The notes under the pieces are model-generated. The model had not been told where the DNA came from and searched no databases. It saw nothing but the letters and a program-made list of their open reading frames with translations. A DNA stretch of 64,000 bases from Gavia stellata (lineage: Eukaryota > Chordata > Aves > Gaviiformes > Gaviidae), in assembly GCF_030936135.1 (NCBI RefSeq), contig NC_082606.1, forward strand, positions 8,426,755 to 8,490,754, written 5' to 3'. Positions 13,901 through 31,681 of this stretch are shown here, one piece after another (the stretch's first letter is position 1; every line of letters begins with the position of its first letter). The position numbers were made by a program, and so were the translations under genes.

Positions 13901-16900
13901 GGACAGAACAATACTCAATTCCTTCCTCACTTTTTCCTCCTTATTGTTTGAATTTAACATGGTGTGGGAGTTACTACAGCCAGGGCAACCTAATGAATGT
14001 AAATAAACAATTTACCACTAGGTAGTTTACTGAAATGAAGAGCACAAAGCTATAGGTAATGGGCCCAAACTAGCCCCAAATCAATCGGGGAAATCCAGTA
14101 TCCCACCACTGTGCTCTGTCTTGTGGTGTCAGTATTATTTGGATTTTCCTAGTCTCCCCTCACTCTGGATAATGGAGATACATTACTACAAATAAATGGT
14201 AAAAATACTACACTATTCATTTTTTGTCTCATTAGTCTATGATAACTGGAAACCCAAACCGTTAAGTAATGGTTGAGATTTTGCTATTAATGCGTCAAGA
14301 TACCAGGAGACCGTATCACAGACCAGCAATCCCTTTTGTTTTGCAACATAAATCATTATGCGTGTGAAGAGGTAAGCAAGCAGTTTACACTGTGAGCTCC
14401 CACATTCATTTTAGGGAGATTAATCTCAGAAAGGAAAGCTTATGCAGAATTGGGTCACAACACTTCACATATTCAAACTTGCATAACATACAAAGCGATC
14501 AATCACCGTAAGATCTTTGTAAAGTAAATAAGATTTATTATTTATGGTAGTAAACAGGTTAGCATTTATCTTTTCAAAGCATGGCAGTAACATAAAATAT
14601 GTTTTAACTTCTGTTGTTTTCAGTTATTTGCATTTTAAATGCTCTACTTTGAACTATTATACCTTCCTAGAATTTAATGGTTTATATAATACAATCTACT
14701 TGCAGTGTACTGAAATTAAAATTCTCAAAGCTAGTGAAGAAGAAAAGAGCATGGCACAACATGGAAATTCAGTGTTATATATGCAGACGTGTATATATAT
14801 ATATTCTAATATGCAATTATTGAACCTTTTAAGTTATTCTTAATGGAGATAGTAAGATCACAAAGGCCACCTAGCAAAGTGGATGCCTACCTTGCAGTCC
14901 TGATATCATCAGGAAATGGTAGCGCAAGAATGAGACAGCGAAGTCAGTAAAATCTGTCTTCATTTATAGTCTGCTTCAACTTCAGTTGCATATAATGGAA
15001 GCCTTTTTACTGCAATGGCATTTGAAAATGACCCTTAGCAGAAACTGAAGTCAGGTTTAATGACGGTAACTATTTGGAGTATGTGCGGCAGTGGATGATG
15101 TGTGTTATTCTCATTCCTGTCACTCTACAAGAAGCAAATCTTTCTCCTTTCTCACCAGTAATTCCTACTCATCCTCTCATACAGTTCAGGCTTTTTGTAT
15201 TATGACAATTACTACTTCAGTCGTCTTCTTAAACTAGGTCCTGGTTTGGTGTACATCACTGATGCTCTGCTGAGCTCAAAACATTTTTTTCACTGATCTA
15301 TGCCAGCAAAAGTCACAGCTCTCCCACGTTATTTTGCAATGTTTGAGGCTATTCCACTGTATTATGTATCGAGATAATCTTTGCATGGATTGAGAGCAGC
15401 CTTTTGTGGAGGCCCAGAGCTTCATCTCATAGTAACTGTTCATATTATCCTGGGGTCTTTCAGCCAAAGTCAGTCTTGGAGGGGGAGACAGTGCTGGGAG
15501 AGGAACCTCTCCTGCATGTCTGCAGCAGCTCCTGGGACGATCAATGGGAAATGCATGTTGCTCTTTGAGCTTTGCTTGATTTAAGATCTTGCGCTTTAGA
15601 AGAACTGCCCCTGATTTTTCTTCTGGATTTGGGATTTGGTTCTTTTATGCTTTGTGTTGACCAAAGTTCTGCTGGCAGAAAAGGTAGCAGAGAGCTTTGG
15701 TCCCCACTCAGCATTCCTCGCACATTGTCTGAAGGACCATCACAATCACTCTGAGAGAATTTTGCTTAACTAAACATCTGCCTTTATTGAGATTTTTAGA
15801 GTGATGTCTTTAGAATGTTCCTTTTTTTGCCTTTTGTCCAAATGCATAATACTGTTAAATACTTCCAGACCCATCTCAGTGGTATTGCAGCATTTATGGA
15901 TCACACAGCTATATTGAGCATCTTCCTCTATTTGCCAAGAGTAACAGTGACGCCCTGTGGCCAATTCAATAGAGGACTTGCACCGAATTTCCATTATTGT
16001 TTTCTTTCAAATATGCCTATGAATTTCTTACACCATGAGGAGTATCACAGGAGGAATCCCTCCTCTACACATAGGAGTGCTTCATCAATTTGTCATGTGT
16101 CTCTCATTAGACGTTTCCATTATTGGAATACATGTCTAATGAATACTTTAATTCTAAGATACAGAGAACATTCTCTAACTCTGATGGCTAAATACTTGAG
16201 AAGGTAGAGCAGGAAATGTAGAAACTGAGAAAAGAAAAACAGATTATGTTTCACTTTAAACTGATGTTACAGGAGTATACGGCTGTTCACTTTCTTTCGT
16301 ACCTGTTTTCTCTAACATGGAAACTGTCCACTGCACTATATTGGTATGTAATGACGAAATATCCACAATGTAAAACTGTACTACATAAACAACTAGATGT
16401 TGAAGTTGGGATCATTCTTTTAACTTCTTACTTGCATCATTACTTTGGTTTGCTTAATGAGTCTAAATTACACAATTGCTCTGTAACTACTGACATAATT
16501 TTGTTTCCAGTTAAGTTCTTTACTGCATAGTACTATAGTTCTACTGTGTTATCACATGCTAATGTAAAAGGCATGTACCCCAGTTAAAGGATAAACTTAT
16601 TAAAAATTTTTTGACACTTGCTGTGTCGTTCAGGCAACATAGCTGACTGAATACTATGATCTGCACACTGCAAGTGATTTAAGCCTCATGCATGCTAAAG
16701 AGCTGACAGAAGAAAGATTTTAAAACTTTTTGAGAGGAAGTCTGCTTTTGGCTGGTTTTGGTTTTGTTGTTGGTGTGTTTTTTGGGTTTGTTTTTTTTCT
16801 TTAGGGATGAAAAAAAAAAAGTTTAAGAAATATTGGACAAAGATCCCTGTGAAACTTCATCTGAATCTTCTGTAAAACACAGATTGCTTTAAAAAATTAA

Positions 16901-16989
16901 TGGACATGCAGGGAAGAATGTAATAAATTAGGTTTTATGTTCTCTGTGTGTGAAGTTTAAGTCCATTATGTCTTGTCCTATCAAGAGTC

Positions 16990-17195
16990 CGTTTAGGTTA
17001 GGAGTGTGTTCTTTAAGCACTGGAATAGATTGCATTAGTCAATGGTTTATTCTTGAAGGATTTTTGTAAGCAGGTTAGACAAGTGACTATGACAAATATT
17101 TTGGGCAGAGTTGGCCCTATTTTGAAGCGGAGAGATGGAGCAGATGGCTTCTCAAGGCACCTTCCAGTCCTTCTTTCAGTGAGTTTATGGTTATA
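16990..17195 (+). mobile_element. Degraded CR1 LINE 3' fragment
   Basis: The segment keeps the order of blocks at the 3' end of sense CR1 elements: a GGAATAG-like stretch, a TTCTTGAAGGATTTTTGTAAG-like block, then GATGGCTTCTCAAGGCACCT followed by TCCAGTCC. The last resembles the CR1 'GATGATCTT..GAGGTCCCTTCCAACCC' block. It is strongly diverged, so it is an old insertion. Boundaries are approximate and the subfamily cannot be told by eye. Confidence 0.65.
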
Positions 17196-19297
17196 TCAGT
17201 GTACTTTGTGTTTTAAATAGTATTTTGTGCATATTCAGTGTTACACTGTCCCAAATACACTAAGCCTCATTCGGTTTGCTTGACGGTCATACAGAAAAAC
17301 ACTACCTCTTCTCACTACCTTTTTCCATTTGTGGGCTCTGGCAGACCTGTGTTTGGTGCCGTACAGATAGTGACTCATAGCATGACTACTTACATTGAGC
17401 AAAGAAAGCACATTACTTCCACCATCAAAAGCCCTCTGTATCCCTGAAGGACTGGCACACAGGAATGCCACTGGAGACCAGCATGGAAAGAAAAAATAAA
17501 GGGGCAGCTCCACTTTCGAGCACAGCTATTTCCTTCCATCTGGTTTTACAGGATCTCTGCAGGTCAGTTTTCAGAATCAGTTTCTGCTTTGCAAAATCAA
17601 GCTTTTGTAGACCATAGTGTCTGTAATAATGTCTTCCTGGCTTCATAGTTACTCCCCTGAGGGGACGCTGTTTCTGAGGAGAGGATTTTGCCATACAACT
17701 TTAAGATGATTGAAAGATACAGGGGCTCTCATTCTCCCTTGAAGAATTCAGCTGTAACTTATCAGATATGAGCACCCCCTGACAGACTATGCAGACAAGA
17801 CATTGTTGACTTATTTTGTGCAGAAAACTTAAAAGAAAAAACAAAAAGGAAAGTAACTGAAGGGAAAACAAAACAAAAGGATTTACTTTTCCAATTGTTC
17901 AAGCAAAGTAAAATGCAGGGAGCATGAATTGTAATAAATCAATGAATGTGTCCATCCTTGTGGGATCTGTGTTTTGTATCAAATATATTACTGTTTGTAA
18001 CTTTCAGCTCTTCCTAAAATCTTCAAACCCCTTCTGTGCTTCATCAGCAGGTAGCTACTCTGCCTTGCCTTTGCCCATGCAGCTACAACTCCATTGTGCC
18101 GCTCTTCTGACTTACTCTTTTTCTATGTTACTTCTCCAGATTTTTCAAACTTTCTTCCTATATTTTTTCCATTCTGGCTTTTCCTCAATTTTTCTGCAGA
18201 ACTCTCTTGGTCTGGAATATGTGACTTCCTTTCACAACTGACTAGTTAAAGCACTCTGTGAAAAGGATGGACAACGGGCAGGCTACACTTGTGTGTGTGC
18301 GTGTGTACATCTAGGTCTAGCCCACTGTTTCTGTCTCTTCCCAGCATATGAGTCCCTGTAACCTGTGCCTCCCTCCACACAGCACTTCATATAGTTGGAA
18401 GGCACTGGTTGACAATAAATTGCATTTCAGTATTGGTTTATTTGGGCTTTTAGTTACTTGTTTTAGCTGAGATTTGGCAAAAAATATTTTCAAAACAACA
18501 AAAGTAAAATTGGATGGGGTTTTATGTGGTGTTTTATATCTGGATGAATCACACAAGATTTTTACAAGAGAAACATTTTATTAAAGTCCTACGTAAACTG
18601 TTTCTCTGATTCCTTGTATGCTCTTCATATCGTACCAGATTCTCTCAGGTACAGATTTCCAATTACAGGAGAAAAAAACTGTTGGGTTTTTGTTCCATCT
18701 CTTTTTGCTTCTTTCTTTGTTCTGTTCTTTTTTCTTTTTTTTTGTAAAACATCAGTGGTAGCCACACATAGTGGAAAAGCTGAATATTTAGGAATAGGTA
18801 AGAATACAGACATGAAGAAAGAATAATTTTTAAGACTACTTTTAAGAAATAGCTGTAAGCATTTCATTGTCTCCCTTCGGTGAACTGGGCTTTCCCCTTA
18901 GCTGCCATTGTAAATATACTTCACAGCACATGGATGATACAAAACAGGAATAACAGAGGCAGTTCTGTTACTGGAGTGCACTAGAAGCCAGCGTTGCAAA
19001 CACTTCATGTATCTTTGATACATTCAATTACTTTCAACTATATACGAAGTGAATATAAACTGAGGTGCTAATCCTGTAAAGATGTATGCATTTTTCTTGA
19101 TTTTGACACACTACGCTGTCCTACTGAAACTAATGAGTTTAAGGTTTTGGCGCAATTTTTTTTTTTTTAAATATGGTGACTGTGGGCCAAACCTTCTTTC
19201 ATGGAAATGATGAGAAATTGGCCACTGATTTTTCCAAATAGGAATATGGTTTTGCAATACTGGCCAAAAGACAGGTCCATTAAAGGCAGTGCAGAGA

Positions 19298-19395
19298 TAT
19301 CCTATTAATTTATTTACGTTAGCAGTAATGCTTGTGTAAATTAATAGTATTTTTGTATATATGAATTGCTGTTTATAGTATAAATTAATAGGATA
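19298..19395. repeat. Inverted repeat with 16-bp perfect arms
   Basis: TATCCTATTAATTTAT at 19298-19313 is the exact reverse complement of 19380-19395, separated by 66 nt. A further partial copy of the right arm (TAAATTAATAG) occurs inside at about 19336-19346. The structure could be the remnant of a small palindromic DNA transposon, or a chance AT-rich cruciform. It lies downstream of FAM81A. Confidence 0.75.
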
Positions 19396-19982
19396 CTGGA
19401 TGAAGTCTTTTATTCTTACTGAGTGCTTAATCCTGCATGACTTACAAACATGAGCAGCAATATCAAGCTATGAATGAAGATATAAAATCAACACTTTTTT
19501 TTTTTTTTTCCTATCTAGATTAATATGCCATATGGGTGCTGATTTTCATTATGTAATCTATTCTGGGAATGGAAATAAGCACCATTATTATTTGGAAATA
19601 CTGTGAATGCAATTAGCAGTTTGAATCTACTAAATTATAAAGTATACTTAAATTTGAAGAATCAGTTGTGTTACTTCAATAAAAATTTCTAAGCAGATCA
19701 TAAACTGCACTTCATTTTACACGACATCCTCTGGACTATGTTAGATTATCACCTTCTCTTTTGTTTTCAAACCTTTCAAAGTTTTTACCGATATAATGAA
19801 ACAAGTCACAGGAACACATGCCTGGTTATAAAATATTCTATATACATCTTTTACCTTGTCTCAGTTCCACTTGGTTAGTCATTTAAAAAGGTCACAATAC
19901 TTAAGACCACATGAGTTAAGTTTCTTACGTTGTTCATGAATCATCTTAGTCTACAACTACATTATATAACACTATTTAGTTT

Positions 19983-20001
19983 ACACACACACACACACAC
20001 A
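19983..20001. repeat. (CA)n microsatellite
   Basis: A short uninterrupted run of alternating A and C, about nine to ten units, in the DNA downstream of FAM81A. It is likely polymorphic. No other function is evident. Confidence 0.9.
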
Positions 20002-20612
20002 GGATATTTGCAAAACTAAACGAAGATTTTCTGACCGCATCTAGGTTTTGCAAATTGGTCTGTTTAGTGCCAATTCTGTCTCCCCAGGAAGTCAATAGTA
20101 GAGAAAGTCACTGTAAAAATGTCCATTGACTTCAACTAAGTAATTTGTATTAGGGTGGAGAACCTTGCCAAACTAATATTAAATGAATGATAACGACTTG
20201 TTTTGGTGTTTTTTTTAAAAAAAAAAAAAAAAAAAGCAGGGGGTGTGCAGGTGCTTTTATTTTTATATATATAAAAAGCATATACCTGCCTGCTCAAGCC
20301 TGCAAAACTGGGGAGCACTGGAATGCCTTTAGCAAATTAGGTGCCAGCTTCACCAATATATTACTCTAGTTTTACACTTAATCTCCTGAGAGCAACTAGA
20401 GTAGTGCAGCGGCAAATCAGCACCTCAGCCCTAAAACCTTGTGTCAGTTGATTTGTGAAGAGCTTGCATTTACCGCTTTGAGTAAACATACGGGCCTGTG
20501 CAACAGCAGCATGTCGTTTGGCACATGCAGTTAATTTGGATTACAGACTGGAACAAGATTAGTCTGCCTATTTAGCCAGGTAAACATTAACCTCTCATAC
20601 AAAAGCTTGCAG

Positions 20613-21167
<555 letters not shown>

Positions 21168-21363
21168 CAGCATTAACTTCAGCTTTCATTTCTTTTATGT
21201 CTTCATTTATCTCATCTTGAAGTTTGCCAATGCGAATATTTATCTTTTCTTCAGTCTGTTTTGCTTCATGTGCTTCCACGGTTATCTTCTGTATTTCTTC
21301 TATTTTGTCAATTTTCTCTGCCATTTGGTTGAATTTCACCTCTATAGCTCTTTCACTCATTTC
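21168..21363 (-). CDS. FAM81A: FAM81A coding exon (coiled coil)
   Basis: A 196-nt exon with acceptor CCGGCTCCAG and donor G|GTAAGAC. It starts in phase 0 and ends with one base of a split Gly codon. It encodes EMSERAIEVKFNQMAEKIDK, then IEEIQKITVEAHEAKQTEEK and INIRIGKLQDEINEDIKEMK, ending AEVNAG. Human FAM81A has the same framework ([20 protein letters not shown]... IKEMKAEVNAG). The residues form an amphipathic, highly charged helix typical of a coiled coil. The apparent ATG near the exon start is internal Met, not a translation start. Confidence 0.95.
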
Positions 21364-23041
<1,678 letters not shown>

Positions 23042-23148
23042 TTCATATCCAGAAGGTGGAGCTGTTGGTTGCTCTCCTTATAGGCAATCTTCAGCTTTGC
23101 TTCTTGTTGCATTATTGATTGCTCTACTCTGCTCAGAAGATGAGAAAT
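23042..23148 (-). CDS. FAM81A: FAM81A coding exon
   Basis: A 107-nt exon with acceptor TTTCAG and donor AA|GTGAGTG. It starts in phase 0 and ends two bases into a Lys codon. It encodes ISHLLSRVEQSIMQQEAKLK, then IAYKESNQQLHLLDM(K). The human segment reads [20 protein letters not shown] then MSHRDSNHQLQLLDTK. The conserved SNxQLxLLD pattern supports the call. Confidence 0.95.
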
Positions 23149-24550
<1,402 letters not shown>

Positions 24551-24999
24551 TTACCCATTTTAGACTGGGCATTTCTGTGAAATTGCTGGCTGTCTAGCAA
24601 AACAGCGTCTTATGAGACTGTAAGAATGGGGATATATCTCATAGTATTCAGGAAACTGCTCCCAAATGGGACTAGAAGTCAAATAGCCTGACACATACAT
24701 TCCTGTCTTCTTGGCACTGACATAATATGTGTAGGCTGTGTTGTTATCAGTCGGGGAAATCACATTAGAAATGCAAAGATGCAGAATTTCAATACCTTGT
24801 ATTTTTTTCATACCCCAAAGATATCTGCTACGGTGTGTATGATTTTGCCTACATGATTAGAAGCCTAAATAATTGAGGACCATTTTTTCATTATTGTAGC
24901 TGTGTTCCTCTGAGTTTTACATTCTTATTTTTATTTTTACTTGTGAAATAGTAGTAGACAATTAATATGTGTAATAAACAATGTGGGGCAAATTTTACA

Positions 25000-25085
25000 G
25001 TTATTAGTCTTCATTTAGGTAAAACTGTCATTGAAAGCAATGGCAATTTTGTCTCACAGAAGACTATGAAATGCAGTCCTGGAAC
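25000..25085 (+). mobile_element. Possible ancient LINE 3'-end relic (CR1/L3 type)
   Basis: The order of short blocks (CATTGA, AGCAATGGCAATTTTG, then GCAGTCCTG) resembles the widespread amniote repeat in which 'cattgacttcaatgggagttttgcc...gcaggat' recurs. It is short and diverged, so this is a tentative call by eye. Confidence 0.35.
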
Positions 25086-28000
25086 ATAATAATTATTGTT
25101 TCCTTTCTTCACATTGGAACATTTCTTGATGCTGTAACATTTTCAGGATAAATGTGCTATAGAATATGTGCATTTTCTACTACATTTAAAAAATATTTTG
25201 GTCAGGTGGATTTCATCTACAGTAATACAATAAGGACATTAACTGAGCTGTAAAAATATAAGTACTGTAATTTCAGGAGTAAGACCTCTGTGAAGTATGA
25301 GTCATGTATATTTTTTTACTAAGGGAAATACGTAATTGGCAATGTTACCAAACTTGATCTGTGAAACTGATGGAGAACAGACAGCAGTTACAATTTGAGG
25401 GAGAAAAAGACAGTAAAATGGAACAAGTTAAGGCAAGTTAAGTCATTACCTAAACCAATGACACATTTTAACCTCTTTTTAGTCACATTTCAGTTCAAAG
25501 GCTTTCATTTCAACATGCATGTTTCATCACCTCGGTTACAGTAACTACCATTATCATTAAACATGAAGGGAAAGTAACAGCTAAAATGACAAATGGATCA
25601 TCTGCTTTGTGCTACGGTACAATTTCAATATGAAAATAATCAGTAATGCAAAATAGCACATGGAAATTATAAAACTTGTGGAAATTAATTTATAGTTTAG
25701 CAGTTCAGCGTTGTGAAACCAATTACTAATATCTGTAGGAAGACCAGCTAAGGTTAACATAGCAGTGAACCATAGTTGCAGGTCTTACAATCAGGCAGTT
25801 TCTTTAAAAGATGAGAGAAGCCACATCTCTCCATGTTGTTACAATCAGAGAGAATCAGAGGAATGAAATCATCTTCTATCTAGGCACCAAAAGCCTATGG
25901 GCTCAAAAAAATGGTTAGTTTTGTTTCTCTGAGGCATGACAGAAAACAGAAAAAGCAACAGCTTTGACACTACTGTAGCAAATGTAAACAGAAGGCATCT
26001 GTAATTGTTTTTCAGGCAAATTAGTGTTTTGGGTTTAATCACAGTGCATCTCTCTTCTTTGTGGAACTCAGTTACGTGATCAAAGGGATCATATAGTTGC
26101 GTGGTAACTGAAACAGTAAAATTCTGACTGTTAATTTAGCGTCGGCCTGGTACGTATTAATCAGATTATTTTGGTTTTCTACAGGGATACTGTAATTGTC
26201 ACCCTTTTAAACAAAGTTGGAAGAAATTTAAATTCCATTGTCTGTAGTTATGGAATGTTTATCCTGCTATTTTTTTCTAAACAATACTCTATATACTGAA
26301 GTGCTCAAAGAGAAGTCTCTTTGCTATATATATTGTACACACTCACAAACACCTGATTAGTTACCTGATTAGTTTTGACCTGGAAGAAAACATTAGTGCG
26401 CTGCAGACAAAGAATGAGATTTTGATACTAGTTATGTGAGTATACATTTTGAGTTAAAAACTTACAATTAAATAACTTCAGTCCATGCTTCCACTAGCTT
26501 TCAAATGGGGGGGAGGCAATAATAAGATGAACATATGGAAAACCACAGGCTTTCTAACACTTTTGATTCAGGTTTCTCCTACATGATGGGTCAGAAGCAT
26601 TCTAAACAAAAGGGCACATTATAGTTCGGAATTTTTTCCGTGTTTAAAAAAACAGGAGAGGGAAAAAAAAAAGCACACTACAATCCCCATTGAATTTCCC
26701 ATGCCTCTGAAAGTTCTGCTTTGATACTTCTTTGTAGATTCATGTTAAAATGACAGTAGAATTCTTCTTAAAAATAGAAATAAATATTTCTCAACACTGA
26801 ATTTAAGTTCCTGGGTAATTTAATCAGACTGTCTATCTAAATGAAACCAGTGGACTATGGATATAAAGACAGTTGAAAACAACTTTTGAGGTTTGGTCAT
26901 CTTAAAAGCACAAGGAAAGAAGTGAGAAATAGATTAAGATTTCTAGGAAGAATACTAGTTTAAAAATAGAAGAGCTGTATTTAAAACCAGTTTGTACAAA
27001 GAAATGCACAATAAATGATTCTCTGTCTTCATGTCTGAAATGCTGAAGCTGGCCACACAAACAACCCAGTGCAGTTTTTCATGTGCAGTTGCACACGTGC
27101 ACTGTTGAAATTCGGGGCAAAGATGCACTAGAATGTGTTCGGTTTACTACTGTTTAATTTTTGGAGGACGTTTTCTTAACGTTCTGGTTGCCAAGCTATG
27201 TACTTATGTGCAATTAGTAAATGAAGACTAAATGGAGAGATTTCATAATGCCAAGTATTCTTAATTTCAGAATACAGTATAATTCTAGAAACCAGTAATG
27301 TTTAATGTAAACAGTGAAATTATCAAACAACTGCCTTCCAAGTCGTGGTAAGCAAAAGCAGTAGTTACTTTTTCTGGCGCACTGAAGAGCATTTTTGTTG
27401 TCTTCGATCTCTTAAGAAATCAAAACACAATGGGTGCTCTATTCAGTATCACCAGGGACTAGATAAAGCTGAGAACTACACCAGTACTCTGCAACAGCAC
27501 GCTATATAAATATGCTATAATGGTACACGCAGATTTTTAATGTTCCTCATTTTTTATAACAGGAGATGTTTCAATTAAAATACCAGTGTTTCAGTGAAAA
27601 ACAAGTATCTGAAGAACAAGTAGTGAAAAGCAAGTTGATCCAACCAGGGGATCCACTGGGCAAGAACAGCAGAGCTGGTAGATTCTGAATAGCCTGGATC
27701 AGGGAGCCCAGACCAGTCCTCACTGTGTGCATCTCCTACAACAGCCAGAGTGCAGCAGATTTATTGTACTTAGGAAGTTCGTAAATGCAGTGCATCCCAG
27801 ATGCATCAGACTCATTTTCTGTGCAGTGTAGGAAAATCTGCCTACATGTAATGAGTCCAGGGTGTCTGAAATGAATCAGATCTATAATGTATATAAAAAA
27901 AATCATCTATATATGCAAAGTAGGCCCAATTTGAACATGCATGGTTGCCATTTCTCTGTTTCAGCTATCAGGAAGCTTCTAGAGACAGCTACTGCTATGG

Positions 28001-29409
28001 TTCTGACCAGGCTGCTGATTTAAACTTTCCAGACAAATGATCATAGTCCATAAGTTATTCTGTAAATAAATGATAAGGCACTACTCATGAGTTTTATGAT
28101 CTAATATCACTAGAAATAGAATTGGTAAATACGTGTTACATAAAATTGCCAGTATCAGGGACAGGAGGCTGGAGTAATGGGTCTACTGGCATCTGTCTAA
28201 TTTTCTGCTGAGTACGTCACTAAATTTAATAGAGGTAATATTTTCCTTAAAGTTAATGCTGATTCTTAGGAAAACGTACAGCATCACTCATGGTGAACCC
28301 TGTAACGAAGCATTACAACTGAAATTTGGCCAGAATCCTGAGACTGACACTAAAATTATTACAGGACCAAAAGGCTCAGACTTAGGTGATTTACTATCAC
28401 GTGGCATATATGAACTGATCTGCACTGATTGTCCATCTGCACACTTCTAGGCTAGAGTAAACGTGGTGTACGTAGAGTTAAATTAGCCTACTGTCACTAT
28501 AGCCTGAGCCATACATAGTACCTTGACTGTGGCTGAGAGCTGATGCACAGTAAGTTGGTAACCCACAGTAACTTGATCATGTTTCTATGGTTTCACTCTT
28601 TGAACTCATCTGAAAGCTAGCAGGGCTAGATGTAACAGTAAAATTACATTAGGCGAGTACAGCTTATTTTCCATAAGGAACATTGGCTAGAGTAATCAGA
28701 AAGCGTTTATCCCAGGAAAAGTTTCTGGTAAGTATCTGTACAGTGCTAACAGCATAACAAACTGCCATCTTGACCATGATCTCCAGATATTACTATAATC
28801 ATTATTCACAGGAACACTAATTTTCAAAGTAGAATACATCTGTAAATAAAGGCAAATAGCTTTCTCCCATGGAACACTCTTTTAACTTTATTTCTGGTAA
28901 AAGGAAGCTTATTTTCTTCTTCGTTCAGGGAATATTTTTATGTAGAGAGCATAATGCTGAATAGAAGGAATAGAAAGTAACAGTTAAAAGACGGTAAACT
29001 GATTGTCTTACGGTAATGAATACAAATATCCAACATTCATTGCACAGTCTGACATACGGCAGATTGGTATAATCTTATACAGTTATCAGATGAATTGCAA
29101 CCCAGACACAGCACAAGGGCGTTGCCTTAAGTAGATCCTGGCACAGACTGTGCTAGTCCGCCACCAATCCCCATACCGAGTACTTGGGACAGGCACAGGC
29201 CCCATTGTGAAGCTCATGCTGGCACGTGTTTATTCACTTGAGTTCTGTTATTGAAAGCAAAGGCACTATATTTTGCTTTACAAGGTGTCAGTAACTGTGT
29301 TGCTCCAAATATAGACCTCTTTCAGGATATAGTGTGATCTCTGAGTGGACTTTTAATATAAAGAAGCAGGAAGATGCAAGTATGTACATTTGTCAGGGAT
29401 TTCTCAGTG

Positions 29410-29434
29410 AGATAGATAGATAGATAGATAGATA
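29410..29434. repeat. (GATA)n microsatellite
   Basis: About six GATA units in the large FAM81A intron, followed by a TATGCGTGTGTATAT stretch. It is probably polymorphic. Confidence 0.9.
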
Positions 29435-30473
29435 TGCGTGTGTATATCTCTCTACATTTTTCAATCAGTTTTCTGATTTGACAAAATAAACTTGTGTGGT
29501 TCCTTCCTGTTTACTAAAGGATAGTGCATAACCTGCTAATTTTTAATTTTCTTTTAAAACCTCTCTAAAGTAGTCTTTACAAAATGGGCTATGAAAGTTA
29601 CAGTGGAAACTTCAAACAATCGAGTAATTTATAAGAAGACTTTAGTTCAAGAAAAATCCCTCCCTGATTATTTTTGTAGGCTCTTGAAGGTTATCATGAA
29701 ATCAGTTGAAGTACAAAAAAGAAAGAGAAAAATTATCTGTACAATATAGACGATAGGTCAAATTCAGGACAAGTATAATTCCACTGAAGTTATTGGCCAA
29801 GCTACTTTAGGCCAGATTAGGTCCTTTTTCTCTAGCTGTACATATCCTCTGTCTTTTGTCCTCAACTTTACAGACACTTAAGCAAATGTTGTTGAACTGG
29901 GGTTTGTAAATGTGTCATTGATGGCACAACCAGACGTCTGTGTAGTTGCACAATTGTAACCTGGAGTTTCAAGTAGCCTGTAAAAACTCTATTATTTTAT
30001 AGTTTTCTGTTCCTTACGTGTCAGGTAGCCTACATAGTTTTTAATATGGCTAACCAATAACTGAATGCACAGATTTTTACTTCTAAAATATATGCAAAAA
30101 TGTGCAACTATTCTGTTCTTTACAAGTGCGTGCATATTGTTCCATGCTGCCTTTATAATTGTGCTAATGAATTTCTTTCAAAGATAGTCTAACCATAGTA
30201 CTTTTTAAAGCTGAACCAAATCCAAATTCCTAAGGAATTTGAGGTAACTTATTAAAAACTAATTTCAGGAATTTCAGGAATTAAGGGTGATATTAAGTTT
30301 AATATGTAGTACTGGAATGCAAAGGATTATTATTCATTTTCTTGAAAACAGCGAGCAAAACTATCCTGGGAATTTTGCCAAAGTTGAATTCAGCCCATTA
30401 TCATTAACATTCATATGTCGAGATTAAAACAACACTAGCTAGTCCCCAAAATATACTTCCATGTTGACTTTTA

Positions 30474-31681
<1,208 letters not shown>

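Larger units (their letters stand above)
2661..20612. other. Intergenic region between CHRNA7 and FAM81A
   Basis: This is about 18 kb of AT-rich DNA between the CHRNA7 promoter and the FAM81A stop codon; both genes run on the minus strand. I found no multi-exon gene. Its right end must hold the FAM81A 3' UTR and poly(A) site: minus-strand AATAAA strings occur at 20256-20261, 19408-19413 and near 18577, and I cannot choose between them. It contains a degraded CR1 (about 16990-17195), an inverted repeat (19298-19395), a CA microsatellite (about 19983-20001) and oligo-A/T runs. Short exon-like frames at 7802-8104 and 11272-11361 are discussed separately. Confidence 0.7.

Noticed and set aside
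20212-20236. Long A-run that could mark a processed pseudogene or SINE tail
   Set aside because: No recognisable repeat body or retrocopy was found next to it, so it is treated as a simple mononucleotide run.
28256-28450. 64-codon open frame in the large FAM81A intron
   Set aside because: No homology, no flanking splice sites of the right strand, and intron phase needs no extra exon.
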